Assembly (NCBI GenBank): GCA_024704765.1
Contig: JAKMXF010000309.1
Coordinates: forward strand, 287,887 to 351,886
Direction of reading: 5' to 3'
DNA length: 64,000 bases
Source: Oopsacas minuta
Lineage: Eukaryota > Porifera > Hexactinellida > Lyssacinosida > Leucopsacidae
The position numbers and the translations under genes are program-made. Each line of letters starts with the position of its first letter. Within the stretch, counting starts at the first letter, position 1. The notes below the pieces were generated by a model. It was not told the origin of the DNA, did no database searches, and saw only the letters and a list, made by a program, of their open reading frames with translations. This document shows positions 44,895 to 56,119 of the stretch, piece after piece.

Positions 44895-46673
44895 CTACAC
44901 AATTTGTCTATAGAAGAGGAGATAAGCTGTACGTTTTGCTTGATGTTTTAGGACGAAGTCTTCAGTTATAGGATGTATTTCCCGATCGTCAGTGAGTATC
45001 CATTGGTGAGAAGAATCGCAGAATATAGCGCTTGTATAGTGGCCGCCAGTCGCGGACTCACCGTGATGGTAGACGACTGCGATTAGCTTGTAGGTAACAG
45101 GACCTTTATCGCGAAATTCGTGTGATAATAACGATAGAGGGAGTGTGAGTTTCGCGGGATAATCAATCTGTTTTGACACCTTATAACAAGTATCCGCTAC
45201 AAAATTAAATCTTTTCATATGCAGAATCAAAACAGCTGGTAACTTGGATAAATTTTGTTTTCTATGTACTGTTGTTTCGTTAGAATTCGCATCGATGAAT
45301 CCGGCAACTTCTTCCGGTTTTAATAAACCGGATATAGCTTGTTGTATTGTCGTGACGTCAACTTGTTGCATGTCAAGTTGTAGAGAGAAGAAAGGTTGGT
45401 GAGTGACTGAATCTTTGGACTTTGATAAGTGAATTGATGAACGAATTTCGCCGCAGAATATCTGCGAAATTGGAGAGTTATTTATGAAATTTCGTCGTGT
45501 CGATGCGGTTTTGTTCCGCTTCCCAACTTCGAGCCATTCGTCATCGGTTATCGCAGTTTCAATTTCATATATCTGAGATTGGATATTAGCATCCTTTTTG
45601 TATATTTCAATTACGAATGACATTTCTTCATGGAGCTTCTGTAAAATAAATCCAAGAAATTCTTCTGAATCTTCTTGCCTACGTAGAGACAAATTTTGCG
45701 GCTGTAGCTTTTTAATCATATTATATATGTATATGGGTTCAATAGGGGTGGGAATTGGTTTAATTTGTGGGGCTTTACGAGTTTTCCCTGAGGTGACAAA
45801 AACCGGTATTTTAATTGTAGCATAATCGTGTAGAAATAGAATTAAACTGTCGAAAACTGGTGTAGCTGATGGTTTGGTTGAAAGTGACGGAAATGGTTCG
45901 AATGATTGTATCAAGGTAGAAAATTCACTACAGGAACAGAGGGCTTGTAAAGCCGCATGAACATAGCATAAATTCCCGCGGTTTATCAAGCCACGCGGTT
46001 GTGGTGACTCCTTCGCAACCAAATTGGTCGTTAGGAATGTGTAAAGACGTTGCCCTTTATCTATAGCATCTATTCGATCTATTGAATTTGTTTGTGTATC
46101 ACCGTTTGAGTTTTGTTTACCTTTTTTAGGTGTTATTGTTGTTTGATTGTCGAACAGACTGCTCCATATCTTCGTGCATTTATTATCGGTCTTTGGTTCT
46201 TGAATTTTCGGTGACGTAATACCATTTTTGGAAGTGTGTGAACTTCTGCTTTTTGTGTTCTCATTTGGTATGTGTGAATTTTCGCGAATAATTTCAATAT
46301 TATTCACGGCTTTTTCTTGTCTACCAAGTGTCATTGTTTGAGATTGATGGATCAACGGTTGTCGCGAGGTGGAAATAATCGGTAAAGGCAATATTTCATG
46401 TGAATAATCAGATTGACAAATTGGAGTTTTATTTGAAATTTGAACCACTGTGTTACCGAAATTATCTGCGGTGTTTTTCGCGGATTCTTGTGAAGATTTT
46501 CTCATATGAATGAATAATGGATTGTTGAAGTATATATAAGAACAGTTGCCTTTCTCAATGCGAAATTTAACACTTGGAGTTTGTGATATAAGCTTTAATG
46601 ATTCATCAGGACGGAAATTTCCGAATTGGCAAAATTCCAATAAATTGGCTGCATGGCCATTTTGATCTGTCAT
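44895..46673 (-). CDS. USP10: USP10 deubiquitinase with G3BP-binding FGxF motif
   Basis: Intronless, 592 residues. Near the N-terminus, residues 17-24 read FGNFRPDE, matching the FGEFSPDE motif by which USP10 binds the NTF2-like domain of G3BP. A disordered segment precedes the peptidase domain at about 209-592: Cys box RGLINRGNLCYVHAAL (catalytic Cys near 236), LRRQEDSEEFLGFIL, AVLILHMKRFNF, and the His box YHHGESATGGHYTSA (His near 545), ending RTAYLLFYRQ. Known role: deubiquitinating p53, ribosomal proteins and AMPK, and inhibiting stress-granule assembly through G3BP. Human USP10 is about 798 residues; the difference lies in the disordered part. Confidence 0.95.
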   Translation of the reverse strand: MTDQNGHAANLLEFCQFGNFRPDESLKLISQTPSVKFRIEKGNCSYIYFNNPLFIHMRKSSQESAKNTADNFGNTVVQISNKTPICQSDYSHEILPLPIISTSRQPLIHQSQTMTLGRQEKAVNNIEIIRENSHIPNENTKSRSSHTSKNGITSPKIQEPKTDNKCTKIWSSLFDNQTTITPKKGKQNSNGDTQTNSIDRIDAIDKGQRLYTFLTTNLVAKESPQPRGLINRGNLCYVHAALQALCSCSEFSTLIQSFEPFPSLSTKPSATPVFDSLILFLHDYATIKIPVFVTSGKTRKAPQIKPIPTPIEPIYIYNMIKKLQPQNLSLRRQEDSEEFLGFILQKLHEEMSFVIEIYKKDANIQSQIYEIETAITDDEWLEVGKRNKTASTRRNFINNSPISQIFCGEIRSSIHLSKSKDSVTHQPFFSLQLDMQQVDVTTIQQAISGLLKPEEVAGFIDANSNETTVHRKQNLSKLPAVLILHMKRFNFVADTCYKVSKQIDYPAKLTLPLSLLSHEFRDKGPVTYKLIAVVYHHGESATGGHYTSAIFCDSSHQWILTDDREIHPITEDFVLKHQAKRTAYLLFYRQIV

Positions 46674-46918
46674 TGCTAGTGTAAAAGTTTAAAGAGATAG
46701 TTAGGACACCATGGATTTAGGGAATTTCATAACATATACACAAAAAAATTCGAAAAAACACAGAAAATAAGCCAATATAAGTATTTGAAAAATACACTCA
46801 AGAAATGTATACAAAAATAATGCAAAAATAAATCAACGCAATTATACAAATATGAGCCAAATTTAAAATATAAATTAATGAAATAATCTTATCTACAAAA
46901 ACTACACTAATTCTCTCT

Positions 46919-48500
46919 CTATGGAGAGGTGGGAGAAGCTACCTCAAAGCTCTCACAAGAACCATCATGGAATAGATCGGAATTAAAACATATATAATGA
47001 CTATTAATAGGGAGCTTAACACTGGAGAACTTAGGAGGGAGACAGTCAACTTGAGCTTGACCTAAGAACATTATCTGAGACACGGCGTTCTCTGTTTGGA
47101 GTTTTTTCTCATACTTTACGAGTAAATTATGGCTACTAAGAGCTAGTTCATTCTGATCTACAGTACGGTCTACTACCTCGTAGTCAAGAGGGATAAACTC
47201 ACTTGTAGTTGAGCTGATAACTCGAATGTCTGTTACTACTATCTGATCTGATTCAGGAATTTCATGAAGAGATCTAAGGGAGAATGGAATGAAGATGTCT
47301 GTTATAACAAGCATCCTCTGGAAAACTGTTCTAATTTCTGAGCCAAAAATTGAAAATTCACAGATTCCCATAAACCCATAATTCAAATCTTTACACAGTG
47401 GATGCTGGTTATAAGAACACCCTTGGGAGAATCAATACATGTTCTTATAACCGGAATAAAATACAATGACAGGAATTACGGACTCTACACGCCAAATTAC
47501 CCCTGACAACATATTGAAACATAATCTCTAGCATGCTTATGAATTTACATAGAAAGGTGTGCAAATCTCCAACCCAGAATGTATATGCGTAACAATTTTC
47601 ATGTTCATTGGACTGCTAGATTTCGCACTGCCGCGGGGACGGATGTACGGATGTCGCACATCGTCAATGCCATTAGGGCATCTCCCTAAAGGAGCTGAAC
47701 TAAAATATATCTTAACGTCATAAACCCTACCTTTTAGAAGTTCCCTCTTTTATACTCAATGCATCCATGGTCTGTCGAGTGTAACACAAATATCTTTTAG
47801 GCTTAGCCGAAAATATCCTTAGTTTTAAGTTTTCCCATAAATCAACCTCTTTCCCACCAGCTGTTGAATCCAGTGCGGTATAACCGACCGGAATTGTCGA
47901 CTTATTTGATACTATTTTAATATCTGTAATGGGGCGAACTTGAGATGTGCTTTGAAGTTTGACATGTCTTATGAGACTTTTTCGACGTTCTGTGTCCAAA
48001 AATTGTAAAGGAATTTTTTTGATATTTTCGCTGATATTGTGTATGTAAGAATCGAGTGATTCCATAGCTTGTGTATTTTCAAATGTTGCCTCATCAGTTG
48101 ATGTTATGAGTTGTATCATATCAATTTTCGCCAGAATGCTATCCAAATGTTCACATTGCAAACTAATATGAGGGCAGTTGTCGGGAATAATTAATTCCGA
48201 CATTCGTGCTTCTATATTATGCACCATGTCCTCACTTATTTCCATTATATGATTCAATTTTTCTTTGTTCGCAATATTGTTAAGACGTTCTTTGAACCGT
48301 TTTAGTTCTGATAATCTTTGTAAACGATTGTCGTTATTTTGTTTATATTCATAGCGAATTCTATCAAAAATACCAAGGATACTTTTCCGCTTGTCTTCTA
48401 TTGAGGTGAATAGTTTCTCAAATAGTTCGATGATTTCGTTTTCTTTTGAGCTGAAATATAATTCCGTATCGATAGTTCCCTCAATCAGCTGTTCGGCCAT
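46919..48500 (-). CDS. Coiled-coil protein with two MABP-like domains
   Basis: Exon 1 starts at ATG 48500 (MAEQLIEGTIDTE). About 120 residues of coiled coil resemble the B-box/RBCC coil (KLFTSIEDKRKSILGIFDRI; LKRFKERLNNIANKEKLN). Then comes an MABP domain with PITDIKIVSNKS, PVGYTALDSTAGG, DLWENLKLRIFSAKPKRYLCY. Exon 2 (about 47387..46919) holds a second copy (VVTDIRVISSTTSEFIPLDY, VVDRTVDQNE). MABP domains occur in ESCRT-I MVB12 and DENN proteins and bind membranes. The join is uncertain: the strong donor AAAAG|GTAGGG (47731) is out of phase, while GA|GTATAA (47756) is in phase. The acceptor sits at the edge of a MITE. Two separate genes are possible. Confidence 0.65.
47394..47700. repeat. 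MITE fragments within the intron of the MABP-domain gene
   Basis: 47394-47463 carries ACAGTGGATGCTGGTTATAAGAACACCC and its inverted GTTCTTATAACCGG arm. 47490-47700 matches the unit at 15130-15400: AATTACCCCTGAC, GGTGTGCAAATCTCC, ATTTTCATGTTCATTGGAC, then GGGCATCTCCCTA near the end. Confidence 0.55.
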
Positions 48501-48624
48501 TATACAATGTTACTGCTAATCGCGAAATTTGACAAATCGTGAGGTTAGATTGACAAATAAAGTGTTTAGACATCCATGGTACAGTAATATTAAATGCAAG
48601 ACTATGGACGAAATACTGCATTTC

Positions 48625-48741
48625 ACCGGTTCCCAACCTCTCCTCCGTAGACTCCTTAATACAAATTTGGAGATCTTATAGATTCCATTCTCTTGTCCGT
48701 GGACCACCAAGGGGGGAATGGACCCAGGTTGGGAACAGCTG
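48625..48741. repeat. hAT-like MITE between UVRAG and the MABP gene
   Basis: ACCGGTTCCCAACC to CAGGTTGGGAACAGCTG, with GTCCGTGGACCACCAAGG inside. Confidence 0.6.
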
Positions 48742-48882
48742 TTATATTTCTGCAATGAAATATGCAACAATTGAATAAATTCTTTCTGTGAACCATGGAT
48801 AATAACAACCACAAATGCCATAACATATTATAATACAAATAAATAAACACCAATATAGAAAATAAAATTTTCTAACACATAT

Positions 48883-50757
48883 CTAAGATGGGATGTTACC
48901 GGGTATCTCTAGTAATTCACTATCTTTAAACTCATTTATTTCATTGTCAGTAACCTCGGCAAATATGAGATCAATCGAATCTTGATTTTCCTGATTAAAC
49001 ATATTGCCTGTTGGTAAATAACGGACTTTACTTAGACGTTTTAAACAATTTTCACTCTCTGTGAATAGAGATTGTAAGTTTTTAAGAGTTGCTTTAAAAT
49101 CCGTTGTAACTAATCCCAAGTGTTGTCGAACTTGAATTAAATCATGATTCAATAGGAATAACGCATGCTCCAATTTATTAATAGATAAATCGCCTCTGCG
49201 TTTAAAATACAGTGGAATCTCGTGAAATTCGTCGCCAGAAAATGATAACTCGTTATATATCATAGATTGCGAACCGTAGAACAACACAGGGAACCGCAAC
49301 GGCAATCTTAAAATCAACTGTAACAAAGATATGATATGTACTACAAATCCAAGTGACGTATTAATCCCAATATCCGGTATGTAAGTCTGGTTTATAGTAT
49401 TCTGTTTAGGCAATGGAATACCGAGAATAGTTGGTAGGAATATTTCCTGTGGAATCTCGAGCTTACCCGTTATCTGAGGCTCTGGGGGTATTACTATATC
49501 ATATATACTACCAAGGTTTTGTATTAGACTTAATCTTCTACATGTTATTGCATTTAGCTGGGTAACTAGTGTGTATTTACGGGTTGAATGTCTGTCACGT
49601 TTATCTTCTAATGATAATTGACTGCATTTGTGTTCTTCTATGCTCTGTTGTGTTTCTAATTGATGTACTCTGTTCTAAATTGATAAAGACCCTCTTTTTA
49701 TTGAACTATTGTTAAATTACGTATTTACAACACCCGCCATATGGAAGCTCAAGGGACCGTGATAATTACTTGGATATAACCGATAAAATAACATGTTACT
49801 TTGAAGGTTTGGCGCCATATTTGTACAATTTAAGACTTCGATATTAGCGGGGAATTCTATGTTAAGGGAGTTGACTGTATTTTAGTTTATTAACAACTTA
49901 CCTTTTCGATCACTTCAGATAAATAAGTTTTCTTCTTTTCAATAACATTTTGAAACTCCTTTTTCCTGTTCTTTAACTGATTAATACTATACCTCAAGTT
50001 CTCTAATTCTTGTGTATGTTCGTAGTGTAATTGTAACAGAACTTTGATTCCAGCACAGAAATTAGCCTTTCTTCTCTCTTCTGTGTAGGCTGCTCCTATC
50101 AATGGAGCTAGTGTGTGTAATGTAGGTAGGGAGTATGTCTTACCGAATGTTGTTGAAGAGGTGAAATCGTGAGAATAGGGAAGTTCTATGGGAAAAGAAT
50201 TATAATATACACAGAACCATGGATACATGGAATAATAGTATATGGATACTTGGTTAGAAAGAAATTTGACGTCACTTTATAATTTTCATAAATGTACAAG
50301 TACCTATTTCATGCGTAAAGACTTTCAATCCCTCTACAAGCGATCTGTCTGTGTATAGAAGATTGCTTTTACTTGCATTTCTAAGCCCGAAAAGCACCAA
50401 ATTCGGTGACGTCAAAACCCCAACTCGATGTTTCTCTATACCAACTAATTCATTCAAATCCACGGTCCATTCTAATAGTAATTTGCTAGAATTCTCTGTC
50501 ATCCAAATACGTAATATAAACCGCGATTCGCTACAGGTTAATTTATCCAGGTAAATCGTGTGAGATAGTTTCTTCCAATTAGGATTACGAGAGTTAGTAT
50601 GTTTTTCACTGCGATATAACAGTGTTGTGGGTGTAGACAGGGAGTGTAGGGTAAAGAAGAGAGATGGTATGTCTGTCGTGGACAAACGACGGAGTGATAT
50701 GTGACGTATGTGACGTATACGATAGCATACGTCAAGTTTAGGCGTATAGCTTGACAT
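48883..50757 (-). CDS. UVRAG: UVRAG, Vps34 complex II subunit, three exons
   Basis: Exons 50757..50304, 50185..49902 and 49674..48883 join in phase to 509 residues (human 699). An N-terminal C2 domain (LRRLSTTDIPSLFFTLHSLS, LYRSEKHTNSRNPNWKKLSH, EWTVDLNELVGI, LVLFGLRNASKSNLLYT) is followed by a coiled coil (YEHTQELENLRYSINQLKNR, continuing over the exon 2-3 border). The C-terminal BARA2-like part has SLGFVVHIISLLQLILRLPL and the PVLFYGSQSMIYNELS signature. Known role: pairing with Beclin 1 in the PI3-kinase complex for endosome maturation and autophagy. The long human C-terminal tail is absent. A palindromic MITE (49725-49879) fills intron 2. Confidence 0.92.
49725..49879. repeat. Palindromic MITE in UVRAG intron 2
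   Basis: Left arm degraded (TATGGAAGCTCAAGGGACCGTGATAATTAC is the family block, split here around ACCGTG); right arm GGGGAATTCTATGTTAAGGGAGTTGACTGTA. It ends 23 bases before the splice donor at 49902. Confidence 0.55.
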
Positions 50758-50793
50758 GCTAGAAACTTTTGGAATAATAGGGTAATATTTCAA

Positions 50794-52470
<1,677 letters not shown>

Positions 52471-53194
52471 AAATATCTAAAACTTTGACTAGTAGGTATT
52501 AGAATAAACACTACATACATATGTATGTATTTGTGTATATATAGTGAGACAGTTGAATCACACTGATTATTTTGATGATGTCATTTGTTATATAAGCATG
52601 TTATTATCGTTGTTGAATTGTTTAGGGAGACATTATACATATTTATTATTATAGATTAGGATAGAACCATTCGAATGGAAATTTCCAATATAATTGTGGT
52701 CTAAGTTTGATGAATCGAAATTCCCCCAATTACGCCCAGAAATCGCGAAATATACATATACCCTGGGTTTCACATATTTTCCAAGGTCAGCGGTTCTCTC
52801 ATGGATCCTTTTGTGGTCCAAGGAAGATAGCAGGGGGCTACGGGTGAAAAGGTTGGGAACCCTTGTCCTAGGCCATGTTCCCTATGACAAAGGAACACGA
52901 ATTTCGCAGCTAATATGACCAAATATTCGCGTAATATTTCGCAATTTCGAACCCTTAGTATGAATCAAAGCTGTATATTATTTGTTTACTAAATACCTTA
53001 TAAGGTTTGTTTGCATTTTTCGAGTTTATAAATAGTTTTCGCGGCTTTTCATTCTTGATAAAATCATGTTTGATTCACTGTTTTTTACACAATATATTAT
53101 TTTATCATATTGAAAGTATTCACAGAAAGTTTATGTATGTAACACATTTTGATATATAATATTGCGAGAATTTTCTACTCTAATAGTTGGATTT
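52471..53194. other. RAB1 3' region and TRAF upstream region
   Basis: AT-rich, with a hAT-like fragment at 52788-52864 (CAGCGGTTCTCTCATGG to AAAAGGTTGGGAAC). A possible acceptor (CTAATAG|TTGG) lies just upstream of the TRAF ATG, suggesting a 5' leader intron. Confidence 0.45.
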
Positions 53195-56119
53195 ATGGAA
53201 GTATACACTCCCACAGAATCTGTTGAAATATGCGATTCTTCACACTTACAGATGTTGACACCAGATGACCACCAGGGGCTACTATACGTTAGAGTTGGTA
53301 CGATATACGGTGGGTATGACCCGGATTTTTTCATGGAGCCTATGGAAGATCATTTTGTATGTCCTATTTGTAAGGGCATATTGTCGTGTCCTACTCTTAT
53401 TGTAGAGTGTGGTCATGTGTTTTGTGAGAAATGTATTCAAGAAAGTAATAGGTAAGGACATGTTTCTCATCCATTGTTTTCCAGGAAACTGGGGTGTTTA
53501 ATATATACAGTGGATACTGGTTATAAAAACACCCTTGGGTTAGCAACCCTTGTTCTTGTAACCGGTAAAATATACAGGAATATATGAGAACCGTTTTCCA
53601 GAGGATGGTGCTTATATCCGGCATGTTCTTATAACCGGCATTTACTGTGGGATATTTTCGTTTTTACATCTCTGCAATTTAGACATTTCCGCGGGGATAC
53701 ACGTACACCAAAATGCCCAATGGACAATATAGCCTTACAAACAGATCTTATACAAGAAAGATTCCTGAGACGGTATCTGTTACAGAAATATGTATTTTGT
53801 CCTTTGAAAAAGAGAGGGTGCATATGGGAGGGAGATCTGAGTGAGATTGGTGGTCATCTGGATAACTGTTTATTTTTTAGGTAAATTATTATATTCTAAC
53901 AACTTATTCTGGTTTTAATTCGGTTTTAATTCTTATCCATTGTTTCATTTCACATAATAAGCAATTATTCTCTCTACTTTTTTAGAGAAATCTGTAAAGC
54001 TGGGTGTGGAAGTGTTATATATCGTAAAGATATGCAGCCTCACATCAAAGAATTATGTCCAAACAGGAAATTAAAATGTAGATACTGTAAGGATGAATTA
54101 TTATTTCGCGAGGTAGAACAGCATAATAAAGAATGCTATTACTTTCCAGTACACTGTATTAATCAGTGTGGTACATATCTAGAGCGTAAGAACCTTCATT
54201 ATCATTTGGAGACGGATTGTCCTGAGACGAGTATTGAGTGTATTTATTCAAAGTTAGTTATATTAATATGTTATGCGAAAATGGTCCCCTTATATGCTTA
54301 TTTAACCCTGGATGGTGAATTTAGTTTATCTACTTGGTTGTTCTAGGCTATTTTGAGGCACTCCTTGCATTGTTGAAGTGGATATTTACCATGAATTGTG
54401 GATATTCATGCTTGGATGTTGTTTTAGTATATTTTGAGTACCCTGATCTTGATTCGAAGGAGAAATTGTGTAAGAAACATAAAATATACTAAATCCACCT
54501 TCCATAGTCACAAGCATATCGAGAACCATTTTTGATGTCAAAAAATTATAGCACTCTAAAATCCATGGTTCGCTTATCTAATACCTAAGAATCTACACAA
54601 CTAATGAATTTAACTAAATTCCTTATGGAAGATTCAATTCGCTGCAATACAAGTATTCTTTATATACTATAAGTTCACACATAACAACAGTATATGGTAA
54701 TAGGAATTATTTATAGATATGGCTGTGATTTCCGCTCACCACGTAAAGCAATGACAGAGCACATGAAACAGAGGATAGAGCACCATCTCAATTGTATTTT
54801 GACTTATACGAGTAATCTTGAAAAGATGTGTATTAATCTACATTCCAAATACTCACAGTTGGAGAATAGAATGGAGACAGTGTGTAAATTGAATTCTGTA
54901 TCTTCTGAAGGTAGGATATGGGATTTTTACCTTGTTATGAGAAATATTTAACCATGGCTGGTGGATTTAGTTTTTCTGCTTGGATGTTGTTTTAGGTGAT
55001 TTTAGGCATTTCTCGCTTGGCTGGAGGGAGGATTCTATATATTGAACATAAATACACGAAATCTACCATCCATGGTTAAATATCTAATTAGCACCTAGTA
55101 GGGACCATTTTTGTCAAAACGTGATGCCATTTTACTGTAAATTATTAATAATAGATTCTTCCTATTCATCAGTCTCACATCGAGTTAAGCATTCTACTTG
55201 CAATGAATTTACTTCAATGGATGACGTCATTGACACGGGATCATCTAGTTACCCTATGGTATCTGGGCTGCATACGCCCTCGTGTCAAGCTAATAACAAT
55301 GAAGTGTTCTCTTGCAGGAGAATGTCTGACATCATGATAAATAATTCTTCTAATTATCACGTGGGTACCACGGATGCAGCTGTAAGCTTTACATGGCATA
55401 TTTATGACGTAAGTATTTAGCAGTTAGTGTTGCCATATAATGAAAAAGTTCATAGAATTCGGCTTTGGCATGAATTTTGTGGTCACATCATCTGGTAACA
55501 CTGATATCCAAGGTTTCACTGTAGCATTTTACATTATTATCCATGGCTCAATGATCGTATTGTAGGTTGAAGAGAAAATGCAGAATGAAGAGGAGGTATT
55601 TTCTGATGCTTTCTTTTCAGGGCCAGAAGGATACAAGTTCTGTCTGAGTGCAGATATGAATGGCTATGAATCAGGAGAGGGAACTCATTTGTCTGTGTTT
55701 ATTCATATGATGAAGGGAGCTAATGATCATAATATATCATGGCCCTTTAAAGGAAAATTCATTGTTACACTTTTGAATCAGATTGAAAATGATAGACATC
55801 ATTCTATAGGTTAGAATTTTAATTCTGAGAATTTCATAGTATAAAGTTATAAATAGACAGGTTTATCATATGATTAATCATTCGAGATTTTGTTTCAACG
55901 GCTATTCACTTTTTAGAAATTCAAGCTGGAGAAGCAAATATCAATGCTTTTCGTTGTCCAGAGCAAAGTCGAGGTACTCATGGCTGGGGGTCTCACGAGT
56001 TTATTTCTCACGAAGAGTTGAAAGCCATATCGCTATCTTGTCAATATTTGAAAAGTGATTCAATACATATTAGAGTTACAGCTGATTCAGAGGTCAAGCT
56101 ACCTATATGGCTATGGTGA
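53195..56119 (+). CDS. TRAF: TRAF-family adaptor/E3: RING, TRAF zinc fingers, MATH; seven exons
   Basis: Exons 53195..53451, 53683..53880, 53986..54252, 54717..54910, 55155..55408, 55566..55809 and 55917..56119 join in phase to 538 residues, the normal TRAF size. RING: FVCPICKGILSCPTLIVECG then HVFCEKC. TRAF-type fingers: CPLKKRGCIWEGDLSEIGGH, CKAGCGSVIYRKDM, KCRYCKDELLFREVEQH, CINQCGTYLERKNLHYH. A short coiled region (LEKMCINLHSKYSQLENRME) is followed by the MATH domain (SFTWHIYDVEEKM, YKFCLSADMNGYE, ISWPFKGKFIVTLLNQ, GWGSHEFISHEEL). TRAFs couple TNF/TLR-type receptors to NF-kB and MAPK by K63 ubiquitination. Closest to TRAF3/5-like or TRAF6-like cannot be settled by eye. Confidence 0.94.
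53506..53648. repeat. Palindromic MITE in TRAF intron 1
   Basis: TACAGTGGATACTGGTTATA to the inverted arm CTTATAACCGGCATTTACTG, with internal CAGGAATATATGAGAACCG shared with the copy at 3915-4056. Confidence 0.65.
54278..54534. repeat. ATTTAACC-family MITE in TRAF intron 3
   Basis: GAAAATGGTCCCCTTATATG with TTTAACCCTGGATGGTGAATTT, inverted by AAATCCACCTTCCATAGTCAC and GAGAACCATTTTTG. Related to the outer element at 2218-2533. Confidence 0.6.
54930..55116. repeat. ATTTAACC-family MITE in TRAF intron 4
   Basis: ATATTTAACCATGGCTGGTGG, internal TGCTTGGATGTTGTTTTAGG, inverted arm CTACCATCCATGGTTAAATA and GTAGGGACCATTTTTG. Second copy of the family in neighbouring TRAF introns. Confidence 0.65.
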
